In this document: piece by piece, positions 9,972 to 18,212 of the stretch | Layout of the letters: every line of letters starts with the position of its first letter | How positions within the stretch are numbered: the first letter of the stretch is position 1 | Origin: Lentzea flava | Lineage (GTDB): Bacteria > Actinomycetota > Actinomycetes > Mycobacteriales > Pseudonocardiaceae | Assembly: GCF_014648475.1 (NCBI RefSeq) | Contig: NZ_BMRE01000004.1 | Span: forward strand, 124,001-188,000 | Length of the DNA: 64,000 bases | Reading direction: 5' to 3' | Made by a program: the position numbers and the translations under genes | The notes under the pieces: generated by a model | What the model saw: only the letters and a program-made list of their open reading frames with translations | Told to the model about the DNA's origin: nothing | The model's database searches: none

Positions 9972-10045
9972 TGAGGTCGGGGGGACTCGAACCCCCACTG
10001 GCTGGGACCTAAACCCAGTGCCTCTGCCAATTGGGCTACGACCCT
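9972..10045 (-). tRNA. tRNA-Leu(UAG)-like, type I variable loop
   Basis: The minus strand folds as a cloverleaf. The D arm has GCC/GGC with TTGG in the loop. The anticodon stem is CTGGG/CCCAG with loop TTTAGGT (anticodon TAG). The variable loop is only five nt (CCAGT), and the T arm is GGGGG-TTCGAGT-CCCCC. No CCA is encoded. The acceptor stem pairs imperfectly: GGTCG/CGACC is solid, but the outer positions give a G-U and an A-C, or alternatively a bulged G with five extra pairs (GTGAG/CTCAC). Bacterial tRNA-Leu normally has a long variable arm, so the identity is odd. Confidence 0.7.
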
Positions 10046-10153
10046 CACGTGGAAGCCTATCGGCCCCTCATGTACTCGCTCTCTCGGGTCGCTCGAAGCC
10101 GCGCTGCCGGTCGTCCACTACGGTTGGGCCCAGAACCGCTGCTAGGAGGACAT

Positions 10154-10375
10154 GTGGCTCGCGATCCCGACACCATCCAGCGCGAGATCGAACAGGCTCG
10201 CACCGCGCTGGCCGCCACCCTGGACGAGCTCAGCGAGCGGGCGAACCCGCAGAAGCTCGTCGAGCAGGGCAAGTCGTCCGTGCTCGACGTGCTGAGCCAG
10301 CCCAAGGTCAAGTACACGCTGATCGCGGTCGGTGCGGTGGTCGGCTTCGCGCTGGTCCGCAAGCTGTTCCGCTAG
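10154..10375 (+). CDS. DUF3618 small membrane-associated protein
   Basis: 73 aa from GTG 10154, with the RBS AGGAGGA at 10144-10150. The first half is charged and helical (DPDTIQREIEQARTALAATL), matching the DUF3618 signature. A single hydrophobic segment near residues 54-66 (YTLIAVGAVVGFALV) is followed by a short basic tail. Family members sit next to phage-holin-family and DUF3618/DUF4235-type membrane proteins in actinomycetes; their function is unknown. It converges with the TetR gene, overlapping it by 4 nt. Confidence 0.85.
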   Translation: MARDPDTIQREIEQARTALAATLDELSERANPQKLVEQGKSSVLDVLSQPKVKYTLIAVGAVVGFALVRKLFR

Positions 10376-10983
10376 GCGTGCACCAACGGTAGGAGCACCT
10401 GCTCGACGACCTTCTCCACGAACGGCTCGTCGAGCGGGTCACCGGTGAGCATCAGCCGGTAGATCAGCGCCGCGCCCGCGATCTCGACGGCCATGCCGCG
10501 CGGGGCGTCCGCCTTGAGCTCGCCCCGTTCGGCGGCGCGGTCGAGAATTCCGCGCAGGACGTCGCGCTGCGAGATCAGGAACGTCTCCCGGAACGCCGAT
10601 GCCAGCTCCGGCTCGTGCGGCAGTTCGCCGACGAGTGCCTGGGCGGCCTTGCCGATCGGTCCGGAGAGGAACGCGGCGAACGACGAGAGGAACTCGCGCA
10701 GGTCACCTGCGAGGGATCCGGTGTCCGGTGCCGCGAGGTTCTGCGTGGCGAGCTGGGTGCACGTGTCGATCACGAGATCGAGCTTCGACTCCCACCGCCG
10801 GTAGATCGTGGCTTTGCCCGCCCGTGCGCGTGCTGCCACGGCGTCCATGGTGAGAGCCCGGTATCCGACCTCGGCCATCACCTCGAGCGCTGCCTGACGT
10901 AATGCGTCGTCCCTGCTGGCGTCGCGAGGACGGCCCCGCTGGGGGACCCTGCCCTCGTTGAACGCCGCTGTCGACACGGCCAT
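10372..10983 (-). CDS. TetR/AcrR family transcriptional regulator
   Basis: 203 aa from ATG 10983 with RBS GAGGAGGT. The N-terminal HTH spans residues 25-70 (ALRQAALEVMAEVGYRALTMD, then ARARAGKATIYRRWESK), with the conserved TIYRRW recognition-helix end. The C-terminal ligand domain is of the TetR_C type seen in RRW-containing members. A small dyad CCCGCC-N5-GGCGGG at 11024-11040 just upstream could be an autoregulatory site. The divergent neighbour is the GH95-like gene 240 bp away, a possible target. Confidence 0.9.
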   Translation of the reverse strand: MAVSTAAFNEGRVPQRGRPRDASRDDALRQAALEVMAEVGYRALTMDAVAARARAGKATIYRRWESKLDLVIDTCTQLATQNLAAPDTGSLAGDLREFLSSFAAFLSGPIGKAAQALVGELPHEPELASAFRETFLISQRDVLRGILDRAAERGELKADAPRGMAVEIAGAALIYRLMLTGDPLDEPFVEKVVEQVLLPLVHA

Positions 10984-11150
10984 GCCACCTCCTCGTACCA
11001 GGGCACGGCTCGTGCGTCGTCTCCCCGCCCCTTTGGCGGGACATCCTAGGCGTCTTCCCCATCTCGCAGGGTGACCAGCACCGGGTTGTTGCTTCGTGTT
11101 GCGGTTAGTTGGCTCTTGCGCGATGTGACCCAGAACTCCTACCTTTCCCA

Positions 11151-11165
11151 CTTGTCTGGACCAAG
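11151..11165. promoter_or_regulatory. Candidate GntR/DasR-like operator upstream of the GH95 gene
   Basis: The imperfect dyad CTTGTCTGGACCAAG lies 57 bp before the GH95 start. Its core matches 10 of 12 positions of the DasR consensus TGGTCTAGACCA. DasR-type regulators control aminosugar and polysaccharide genes in actinomycetes. Position and symmetry support an operator; which regulator binds is inference. Confidence 0.35.
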
Positions 11166-11221
11166 CTGCACCGCCGCGCAGCGAGACGTAGTTGTCGTCA
11201 TGCGCGGGCGAGGAGCGGGTA

Positions 11222-13510
11222 ATGGTCTTTGGCAGGCGGGGTTTCATCGGCGGAACCACGGCGGCGGTGCTGCTCGCCCAGACGGGGGTCGCGACCGGGA
11301 AGGAGACCGGGCCCTCGGATGTCTTCGAGTGCGCCGGCATGTCGGAACGCGACTGGCGGGACTTCATCGGCCAGCAGGATCTCGTTTGGCGGAGGCCTCC
11401 GACCCAGTACGGGCAGGCGCCGTTCCTCGGTGACGGCAGGCTCGGCAGCGTCGTGTATGCCGAGGGCAACACCGTGCGGTTCACCGTGCAGCACGCCGAC
11501 GTGCAGGACCACCGCACCACCGGCGGCAGCCAGTTCGGGGTGTGCAGACTTCCTGTCGGAAACCTGAAGATGACCGCCGCCGGCACCGTTTCGGCCGTCG
11601 ACTGGCGCCTGGACCTGTGGAACGCGGAGCTGCGTGGAACCGTGACCACGTCCCTGGGCGTGATCTCGTTCGCCGTCTACATCCACACCGAACGCTCGGT
11701 GCTGGCGCTGACCGTCTCGGCGACCGGCACCGAGAAGCCCGTGTTGGAGTTCGTGCCGTCCAGAGCGATTCCGCCGCGCGCGGACTTCAACCCGCTGCCG
11801 GACGGCTACGTGCTCAACCCCGACCCCGTGACGAAAGCCGACGGCCGCGAAACGCTCGTGACCCAGGCGCTGAACGCGGGCGGCCAGACGGCAACCGCTT
11901 TCCGGCTCACCACCACCGGTGGCACGCAACGGCTGTTGCTCTCGGTCGCGCACACCTACCCGGAGGCCGCCGCCGACCGGATCGTGCTCAAGGCCGTACG
12001 TGAGGCGGCGATGCTCGGCGGATCGCTGGTCAGGTCGCATCGCAAGTGGTGGAACGCCTTCTACCGGAAGAGCTTCCTGTCGTTCGGCGACCAGCGGCTG
12101 CAGTCGTTCTACTGGATCCAGCTCTACAAGATCGCGTCCGGCTCGCGCGCGGGCAGCCCGGTGATGGCGACGACCGGCCCGTGGCTCGAGAAGACGCCGT
12201 GGGCCGCCGCCTGGTGGAACCTCAACGTGCAGCTGGAGTACTGGCTGATCCACGGCTCCAACCACCTGGAGCTCGACTCGATCACCACCACCCTGAAGGA
12301 CAACCAGGACCAGCTCGTCCGCAACGTCAAGGAGCAGTACCGGCACGACTCCGCCGGCGTGGGCCGCAGCACCGACCGGACGACGTCCAACCTCGGCACG
12401 CTCCACGAGCCGGGCACGGGCGGCACCGGCGTGAAGGAGCTCGGCAACCTCACGTGGGCGCTGCACAACGTCTGGCTGTCGTACCGGCACAGCATGGACG
12501 TCCGGATCCTCTCCGACGTCGTGTTCCCGCTGCTGCGCCGGTCGATCAACTACTACCTGCACTTCCTCAAGAAGGGCAACGACGGCAAGCTGCACCTCGA
12601 CGTCACGACCTCGCCCGAGTACGGCGACGCCCCCGACTGCAACTACGACCTGCAGCTGATCAGGTGGGGCTGTCAGACGTTGATCGACTCCGCGAAGCTG
12701 CTCAAGATCGACGACCCGCTGGCGCCGAAGTGGGCCGAGGTGCTGCGCGACCTCACCCCGTACCCGGTGAACGAGAACGGGTTCATGATCGGCGCCGGGG
12801 TGCCGTTCGTGAACTCGCACCGGCACTTCTCGCACCTGCTCGCGACGTTCCCGCTGATGACGGTGAACTGGGAGCAACAGGAGAACCGCGAGCTGATCGA
12901 GAAGTCGCTGCACCACTGGATGTCGCTCGAACCCGCGCACCGCGGCTACAGCTACTCCGGTTCCGGCTCGATCGCCGCGCGCATGTTCCGCGGCGACGAG
13001 GCCTACGCGTACTTCCTGAAGATGTTCGACACGACCAAGCGCTACCCGGTGCTCGAGAACACGATGTACACCGAGGCGGGCCCCGTCGTGGAGACCCCGC
13101 TGTCCGGCGCGCAGACGATCCACGACTTCGTCTGCCAGAGCTGGGGCGGCATCGTCCGGGTGTTCCCCGCCGTGCCGTCCGCGTGGCCGGACGTCGTCAT
13201 CGCCGACCACTCCTGTGAAGGCGGATTCTCGGTCACCGCGAAGCGTTCCGGTGGCAAGACCCAGTTCGTGCTCGTCCGCAGCCGCGCGGGCGAGCCGTTG
13301 GTGCTGCGGCACGGCATCGCCGGCCCGGTGTCCGTGGTGACGCCGTCCGGCCGCCCCGTCCGGTACCACGACCGCGGCGACGGGACCTTCGAGATCCCGT
13401 TGGCCCGCGGGCAGGAAGTCCTGGTGCACCCCAGGGGCCGCCGCCCCGACCTGGCCGTGCGGCCGGTCGCCATCACGACCCCCGGCAAGCCCTGGGGTCT
13501 ACCCGCGTGA
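11222..13510 (+). CDS. GH95-like secreted glycosidase (alpha-L-fucosidase/galactosidase family)
   Basis: 762 aa from ATG 11222 with RBS GAGGAG. The N-terminus has a Tat-like signal (RRGFIGGTTAAVLLAQ). The catalytic (alpha/alpha)6 barrel shows GH95 hallmarks: WWNLNVQLEYW near residue 330, whose N-x-N pair corresponds to the asparagines that activate water in this family; SPEYG near 464 in the general-acid region; and HRHFSHLLATFPL near 533. An N-terminal beta-sandwich (LGDGRLGSVVY, VRFTVQHADVQDH) precedes it. The product would remove terminal L-fucose or L-galactose from polysaccharides outside the cell. It lies 20 bp before a GH27 gene, probably one operon. Confidence 0.85.
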   Translation: MVFGRRGFIGGTTAAVLLAQTGVATGKETGPSDVFECAGMSERDWRDFIGQQDLVWRRPPTQYGQAPFLGDGRLGSVVYAEGNTVRFTVQHADVQDHRTTGGSQFGVCRLPVGNLKMTAAGTVSAVDWRLDLWNAELRGTVTTSLGVISFAVYIHTERSVLALTVSATGTEKPVLEFVPSRAIPPRADFNPLPDGYVLNPDPVTKADGRETLVTQALNAGGQTATAFRLTTTGGTQRLLLSVAHTYPEAAADRIVLKAVREAAMLGGSLVRSHRKWWNAFYRKSFLSFGDQRLQSFYWIQLYKIASGSRAGSPVMATTGPWLEKTPWAAAWWNLNVQLEYWLIHGSNHLELDSITTTLKDNQDQLVRNVKEQYRHDSAGVGRSTDRTTSNLGTLHEPGTGGTGVKELGNLTWALHNVWLSYRHSMDVRILSDVVFPLLRRSINYYLHFLKKGNDGKLHLDVTTSPEYGDAPDCNYDLQLIRWGCQTLIDSAKLLKIDDPLAPKWAEVLRDLTPYPVNENGFMIGAGVPFVNSHRHFSHLLATFPLMTVNWEQQENRELIEKSLHHWMSLEPAHRGYSYSGSGSIAARMFRGDEAYAYFLKMFDTTKRYPVLENTMYTEAGPVVETPLSGAQTIHDFVCQSWGGIVRVFPAVPSAWPDVVIADHSCEGGFSVTAKRSGGKTQFVLVRSRAGEPLVLRHGIAGPVSVVTPSGRPVRYHDRGDGTFEIPLARGQEVLVHPRGRRPDLAVRPVAITTPGKPWGLPA

Positions 13511-13530
13511 TGTTCGGAAAGGAAAGCCCC

Positions 13531-15168
13531 ATGCGCACCCTGTCCCTGGCCGTGCTGACCGCCGTGGTCAGCGCCGTCCTGGTCGCCCCCGCCGCGGAGG
13601 CGTTACCGGACGGCCTCGCCCTGACCCCACCGATGGGCTTCAACAACTGGAACACCACCGCCTGCCGCGCGGAGTTCAACGAGGCGATGGTCAAGGGCAT
13701 CGCCGACATCTTCGTCTCCCGCGGCCTCAAGGACGCGGGCTACGAGTACGTCAACATCGACGACTGCTGGGCCGAGAAGACCCGCGACGCCCAGGGCAAG
13801 CTCGTCCCCAACAAGACGCGCTTTCCCAACGGCATCAAGGCAGTCGCCGACTACGTGCACTCGAAGGGCCTGAAGTTCGGCATCTACACCTCGGCGGGCA
13901 CGAAGACCTGCAACAAGGACAACGGTTTTCCTGGTGGGTTGGGCCACGAGGAGTCCGATGCCCAGCAGTTCGCGTCGTGGGGCGTCGACTACCTGAAGTA
14001 CGACAACTGCAACAACCAGGGCGTCGACGCGAAGCAGCGCTACCGCAAGATGCGTGACGCGTTGAAGAAGACCGGTCGTCCGATCGTGTTCTCGTTGTGC
14101 GAGTGGGGCCAGAACAAGCCGTGGGAGTGGGCCTCCGACACGGGACATCTGTGGCGTACGACCGGTGACATCAACGACACGTGGCCGCGCACGATGGACA
14201 TCTACGAGAAGAACGTCGTGCTGGACAAGTACGCCGGTCCTGGCCACTGGAACGACCCCGACATGCTCGAGGTCGGCAACGGCAAGATGTCCGCAGTTCA
14301 GTACCGCAGTCACTTCTCGCTGTGGGCGATCATGGCCGCGCCGTTGCTGATCGGTTCGGATCTGCGCAAGGTCAACCAGGACACGTTCACGATCCTGGAG
14401 AACAAGGACGTCATCGCGGTCGACCAGGACAAGCTCGGCGTGCAGGGCAAGCGGATCCGCACCACCGGCAAGACCGGCGTCGACGTGATCGTGAAGCCGC
14501 TGGCGAACGGCGACAAGGCCGTGGCGCTGTTCAACAAGTCCGGCTCCACGCAGACGATCTCGACCTCGCTGTCCGAGATCGGCATGTCCGGGCCCGCTGT
14601 GCTGAAGGACCTCTGGACGAAGTCCACGCGCACCACGACCGGCACGATCTCGGCTTCGGTGCCGTCGCTCGCCACCGTGATGTACCGCGTGTCCAAGGGG
14701 GACGGTCCGCGGCCGACCCCGCCCGCCGGTGTGTCCGACCTGTCCGCGTTCGAGGCGACCTCGTCGACGAACGGCTGGGGCCCGGTGGAGATCGACAGGT
14801 CTGTCGGCAACCAGGCCGCCGGTGACGGCAAGACCCTGACGATCAACGGTGTCACGCACTCTCGCGGTTTCGGTGCGCACGCCGCGTCGACCATCGAGTT
14901 CTACCTCGGTCGCAAGTGCTCTTCGATCACTGTGGACGTCGGCGTCGACGACGAAGTGGCCGCGGGCAAGGGTTCGGTCGTCTTCCAGTTGTTCGCAGAT
15001 TCAACAAAGGTGGCGGATTCCGGGCGGCTCACCGGAACCTATCCGGCGAAGAAGCTGACCGCGTCACTGACCGAAGCCGAGAACTTGCGGTTGGTCATCA
15101 CGGACGCCGGTGACGGCATCAATTCCGACCACGGTGACTGGGCGTCTCCGCGGATCACCTGTTCGTAG
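13531..15168 (+). CDS. GH27 alpha-galactosidase with NPCBM domain
   Basis: 545 aa from ATG 13531 (RBS GGAAAGGAAAG) with a signal peptide ending near residue 25. The TIM barrel opens with [14 protein letters not shown], carries VNIDDCW, then the nucleophile Asp158 in YLKYDNCNNQG and the acid/base Asp213 in RTTGDINDTW, and GPGHWNDPDML. A C-terminal beta domain and an NPCBM module (KTLTINGVTHSRGFGAHAAS, VGVDDEV) follow. It hydrolyses terminal alpha-galactose residues of plant oligosaccharides or galactomannan. Probably co-transcribed with the GH95 gene. Its nucleophile codons contain the same 8-bp core (13998-14005) into which the mobile element inserted in the paralogue. Confidence 0.95.
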   Translation: MRTLSLAVLTAVVSAVLVAPAAEALPDGLALTPPMGFNNWNTTACRAEFNEAMVKGIADIFVSRGLKDAGYEYVNIDDCWAEKTRDAQGKLVPNKTRFPNGIKAVADYVHSKGLKFGIYTSAGTKTCNKDNGFPGGLGHEESDAQQFASWGVDYLKYDNCNNQGVDAKQRYRKMRDALKKTGRPIVFSLCEWGQNKPWEWASDTGHLWRTTGDINDTWPRTMDIYEKNVVLDKYAGPGHWNDPDMLEVGNGKMSAVQYRSHFSLWAIMAAPLLIGSDLRKVNQDTFTILENKDVIAVDQDKLGVQGKRIRTTGKTGVDVIVKPLANGDKAVALFNKSGSTQTISTSLSEIGMSGPAVLKDLWTKSTRTTTGTISASVPSLATVMYRVSKGDGPRPTPPAGVSDLSAFEATSSTNGWGPVEIDRSVGNQAAGDGKTLTINGVTHSRGFGAHAASTIEFYLGRKCSSITVDVGVDDEVAAGKGSVVFQLFADSTKVADSGRLTGTYPAKKLTASLTEAENLRLVITDAGDGINSDHGDWASPRITCS

Positions 15169-15181
15169 CGTGTTTCTTGAA

Positions 15182-15221
15182 GCGGTCTGTGGGTAGCGGT
15201 GTAACGCGGCTCACAGACCGC
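15182..15221. terminator. Hairpin after the GH27 gene
   Basis: A perfect 10-bp inverted repeat (GCGGTCTGTG at 15182-15191, its complement at 15212-15221) with a 20-nt loop, just after the stop and 15 bp before the next start. Probably terminates the GH95-GH27 unit. Confidence 0.55.
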
Positions 15222-15235
15222 CATATATTCAAGCT

Positions 15236-15901
15236 ATGAAAGCAACTCGGCTCCTCCCTGCCCTCGCCGCAGCCGCCGCTCTGGCGCTGGCCCCCGGACT
15301 GGGGCTCGCCGATCCCGGTGACGGCAAGGGGAACGGGATCACGCACAACCCCCAGGTCCCACCAGGACAGTCCACCCAGGACACTTCGGTGCCGCAGCCG
15401 CCGTCCAACGCGGACTTCACCGGCAACGGCGCGAACGACCACGGCCCGTACGACTCGACGCGCGACGGCTCCCCGTCCGGCAACGGCAACGGCGGCGGCG
15501 AAGCGGTCGGCAAGCCGTGCGCGGGCTGCGTGGGCAAAGCGGACAACAAGAACCCGCCCGGCCAGCTGCCCGGCGGCTCGGACGCCAACGCGGGCTACGA
15601 GTGCGACACCAACCACGGTGTGGGCCGCACGAACCCGGCGCACACGGGCTGCAAGCCCGGCGAGACGCCGCCTTCGACGCCTCCGTCCACTCCGCCGTCG
15701 ACCCCGCCGCCTTCGAGCAGCACCGAGACGCCTCCGCCGCCTGGTGGCGGTGCGCCTCAGGCACCGGCTCAGACGGCCGCCGCAGCCGACGAACTGGCGT
15801 TCACCGGCTTCGACGTGCTGCCGCTGGGCCTCGGCGGTCTCGCCCTCGTGGGCGCGGGCGGCGCGGCCGTGGTCATGGCGCGCCGGTCTCGCCGGTCCTG
15901 A
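15236..15901 (+). CDS. LAFTG-anchored surface protein (class E sortase substrate)
   Basis: 221 aa from ATG 15236, with a signal peptide ending near LGLA(25). The middle is Gly/Asn/Pro-rich, with two C-x2-C/CxxxxxxC-like cysteine groups (GKPCAGCVGKA, YECDTNHG, HTGCKPG). A Pro/Ser/Thr-rich wall-spanning linker (PPSTPPSTPPSTPP) follows. Near residue 187 is the LAFTG sorting motif, then a hydrophobic helix and an RRSRRS tail. LAxTG motifs are processed by class E sortases in actinomycetes. No RBS is seen, so the mRNA may be leaderless. The function of the exposed domain is unknown. Confidence 0.85.
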   Translation: MKATRLLPALAAAAALALAPGLGLADPGDGKGNGITHNPQVPPGQSTQDTSVPQPPSNADFTGNGANDHGPYDSTRDGSPSGNGNGGGEAVGKPCAGCVGKADNKNPPGQLPGGSDANAGYECDTNHGVGRTNPAHTGCKPGETPPSTPPSTPPSTPPPSSSTETPPPPGGGAPQAPAQTAAAADELAFTGFDVLPLGLGGLALVGAGGAAVVMARRSRRS

Positions 15902-15902
15902 C

Positions 15903-16092
15903 GCGAGCGACGGCGAGCTGGGTCAGGTACCGCTTGGTATGCGAGCGATGGCGAGCTGGGTCAGGTACCGCTTGGTATGCGAGCGATGGCGAGCTGGGTC
16001 AGGTACCGCTTGGTATGCGAGCGACGGCGAGCTGGGTCAGGTACCGCTTGGCACGCGAGCGATGGCGAGCTGGGTCAGGTACCGCTTGGTGA
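15903..16092. repeat. Five tandem copies of a 38-bp repeat at a gene 3' end
   Basis: Units start at 15903, 15941, 15979, 16017 and 16055, nearly identical (variation at two or three positions), each containing GCTGGGTCAGGTACCGCTTG. The repeat is derived from the last codons of the minus-strand methyltransferase gene. On the minus strand each unit reads KRYLTQLAIAR in one frame. Because 38 is not a multiple of three, each extra copy shifts frame; the gene now stops in the second unit from its own end. Confidence 0.95.
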
Positions 16093-16807
16093 CCCGGCAG
16101 CCGTGGCGCGTGTCGATCAGGCGCCTGATGTCCGCGATCAGCTGGTCGCGGGCCGGTAGCGCGATGTGGTTCGAATACGTGAGGAGCAGGTCGACGTACG
16201 CCTCGGTGTCGTAGGCCTGCTCCCACTCGTACCTGTGGAACTCCGGTTCGTCGAACTCGGGGCTCTCGTCGAACTCGCGCGGGATGTGGTCCGCCGGCGA
16301 CAGCCTGAGGCCCGGCGGAGTCGCGGGATCCCAGCGCTCGTAGCACTCCTGCACGTCCACGAAGAACTGCTCGGTGCCGCCGGCGATGTGGTGCGTGGAG
16401 ATCACGGCCAGTGCGCCGCCCGGCTTCAACGCGGCCGCGCACTTGGCCATGCGGGTCCGCGGGTCGAGCCAGTGGAACGCCGTCGCGGACACCACGAGGT
16501 CGAACGGTTCCGCGGGTAGCGGCCACTCCTCGAACGGCGCTACCTCGACGTGGGCGAGGGGTGCGTGTTCGCGGGCGATGGCGGCCAGCTCCGGGCTCAG
16601 CTCCACCGCGGTCACCTCGCCCAGCGCGGTCAGCGGCAGCGTGGCCTGGCCGGTTCCCGGGCCGATCTCCAGGATGCGCCGGTCGGCCGGGTGCGCGAAC
16701 AGCTCTGCCAGCTGCGCGAACAGCTCTGTCGGGTAGCCGGGACGGGCCCGGTGGTAGCGGGCCGCGTCCTCGCTGAACGTGGTGCGCAAACGCTCGCGGT
16801 CGGTCAC
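16037..16807 (-). CDS. SAM-dependent class I methyltransferase
   Basis: 256 aa from GTG 16807. The Rossmann glycine loop LEIGPGTGQ is at residues 45-53, the acidic strand end VTAVELSPE follows, and VSATAFHWLDP is the typical post-IV motif of the Methyltransf_11/25 group. The N-terminal FSEDAARYHRARPGYP is a common start in this family. The substrate is unknown. The C-terminus (AIARVPSGT) is encoded inside a tandem repeat and probably differs from the ancestral end. A partial copy of the neighbouring esterase 3' end lies immediately upstream of its start. Confidence 0.9.
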   Translation of the reverse strand: MTDRERLRTTFSEDAARYHRARPGYPTELFAQLAELFAHPADRRILEIGPGTGQATLPLTALGEVTAVELSPELAAIAREHAPLAHVEVAPFEEWPLPAEPFDLVVSATAFHWLDPRTRMAKCAAALKPGGALAVISTHHIAGGTEQFFVDVQECYERWDPATPPGLRLSPADHIPREFDESPEFDEPEFHRYEWEQAYDTEAYVDLLLTYSNHIALPARDQLIADIRRLIDTRHGCRVTKRYLTQLAIARVPSGT

Positions 16808-16808
16808 C

Positions 16809-16999
16809 CGCCCAATTCAAGCCAGCGTGGCGGCAGGGCGTCCATCCCGTTTCGGACGAATCCGGTCCAGAGGCAGGACCGGGACGCAACGCGGGCAGTG
16901 GCGCGTCCGTGCCGACACACCGCGTCGGCGCCGTTACCCGCCGAGTTCGAGCGAGCGCGATGGCAGAGCGTCCATCCCGTTTCGCGCGAACCCGGCCCA
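16809..16999. repeat. Partial duplicate of the carboxylesterase 3' end
   Basis: About 16809-16870 is a diverged second copy of 16934-16999, the last codons of the carboxylesterase gene. Both contain GCGTCCATCCCGTTTCG and similar flanks. The 16871-16933 interval separates the copies. The copy lies between the esterase stop and the methyltransferase start. Confidence 0.75.
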
Positions 17000-18136
17000 C
17001 AGCCCCCGCACGGTCCGCGCCAGCGCCGGATCCGGCTGCTGCCCGGCCAGCATGCCCGCGCCCGCCCACCCCGCCGGGTCGAACAGGAACGGCAGCTCCA
17101 TGCAGTGGCACGCACCCAAAGGCGCGCCAGCAGGCGCCCACCTGAAGTTGAAGGTGGCCGCCTGACCGCCCGCCGTGATCCAGTCCGCGGCCAGCCGGCG
17201 AGCAGGACCGGCGAACACCAGCTCGGTCGCGATCTCCCAGGCCTCGGGGCTGGCAGCCACGTACGGGCTGGCGTCGTCGGCGGTGTGCCCGACGAGAAGT
17301 TCGACACGTGACGCCGCCGGGGCGAGGTCGACCGGGCCGAGTTCCGGGCCGAACGGCATGCCGGAGGCCGGGGCGAACCGCGCCACGACGGCCGGCACCT
17401 CCTGCTGGACGGTCAGGATGTCGTCCACCGGGGTGGAGGCGTCGACCGAGACGAACGAACGCAGCGCGGCGGTCATCTCGGCGCGCTCGGGGCCGCGGGC
17501 GCCCAGCGGGGCGCTCTGCAGGATCGCGCGGTGGAACAGGGGTTCGGTCGAGGTCAGCATCAGCGCGTAGACCGAGTCCGCGCCCGCCGATTGGCCGAAC
17601 GCCGTCACGTTCGACGGGTTGCCGCCGAACGCGGCGATGTTGTCGCGCACCCACCGCAACGCGACCAGCTGGTCCAGCAGGCCCAGATTTCCGTTCAGGT
17701 AGCCGAAGACGCCGAGCCGGTAGCTCACGCTCACCACGACGACGCCTTCCAGGGCCAGCAGCGAGGCGTCGTACTTCACCGACTCGCCGCTGCCCGTCAC
17801 GTAGGCGCCGCCGTGGAACCAGACCATCACCGGCAACCCCGACGCGTCGACGGGAGCGGTGACCGAGAGAACCTGGCAGTGCTCGTCGAACGTCAGGCCC
17901 TCTACCGAGTTGCCGACGACGGCGAGCAGCGACGACGGCGGCTGCGGGCAGGCGGGGCCGCGCCTGGTCGCGTCGAGCACACCGTCCCATGTGTACGGTT
18001 CCGGCTCGGCGAACCGGGAAGCTGTCGCATATCGGACACCGCGCGCCCGCACCAGACCGTCGGAGACCTCTGGTTTCAGCGCGCCCGCGCCGGTGTCGAT
18101 CAGCACCTCACCGATGGTAGGCGTAACCAATTCCAC
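16934..18136 (-). CDS. Type B carboxylesterase/lipase family protein
   Basis: 400 aa from GTG 18136. It has the oxyanion-hole motif MVWFHGGAY, the nucleophile elbow FGQSAGA (Ser near residue 184) preceded by AAFGGNPSNVT, and a probable catalytic His in GACHCMELPFLF. The family acid is likely in the GHTADDASPY segment, where the usual Glu is replaced by Asp. The length is about 80-100 residues below typical type B esterases (around 500), so it is a compact member. No signal peptide, so intracellular ester hydrolysis. It could be co-transcribed with the methyltransferase. Confidence 0.85.
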   Translation of the reverse strand: MELVTPTIGEVLIDTGAGALKPEVSDGLVRARGVRYATASRFAEPEPYTWDGVLDATRRGPACPQPPSSLLAVVGNSVEGLTFDEHCQVLSVTAPVDASGLPVMVWFHGGAYVTGSGESVKYDASLLALEGVVVVSVSYRLGVFGYLNGNLGLLDQLVALRWVRDNIAAFGGNPSNVTAFGQSAGADSVYALMLTSTEPLFHRAILQSAPLGARGPERAEMTAALRSFVSVDASTPVDDILTVQQEVPAVVARFAPASGMPFGPELGPVDLAPAASRVELLVGHTADDASPYVAASPEAWEIATELVFAGPARRLAADWITAGGQAATFNFRWAPAGAPLGACHCMELPFLFDPAGWAGAGMLAGQQPDPALARTVRGLWAGFARNGMDALPSRSLELGG

Positions 18137-18212
18137 AGCGTCTCGATTCGGCGGGAACGGCCCGGCAGGAGGACCATGTCACGGTTGGGCAACGAGGCAG
18201 AGGAGGCGCCAC

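Noticed and set aside
9972..10045. tRNA as attachment site of the integrative element
   Set aside because: The element's edges are at 41286 and 53990, inside a GH27 gene; no integrase or repeat lies near this tRNA.
9821..10048. 75-aa frame with WGFESPRPH
   Set aside because: It reads through the tRNA gene, a well-known source of false ORFs.
11198..13429. 743-aa minus-strand frame
   Set aside because: Antisense of the GH95-like gene; Val/His/Arg-rich without motifs.
15903..16092. CRISPR array
   Set aside because: The 38-bp repeats are directly adjacent without spacers, and they derive from coding sequence.
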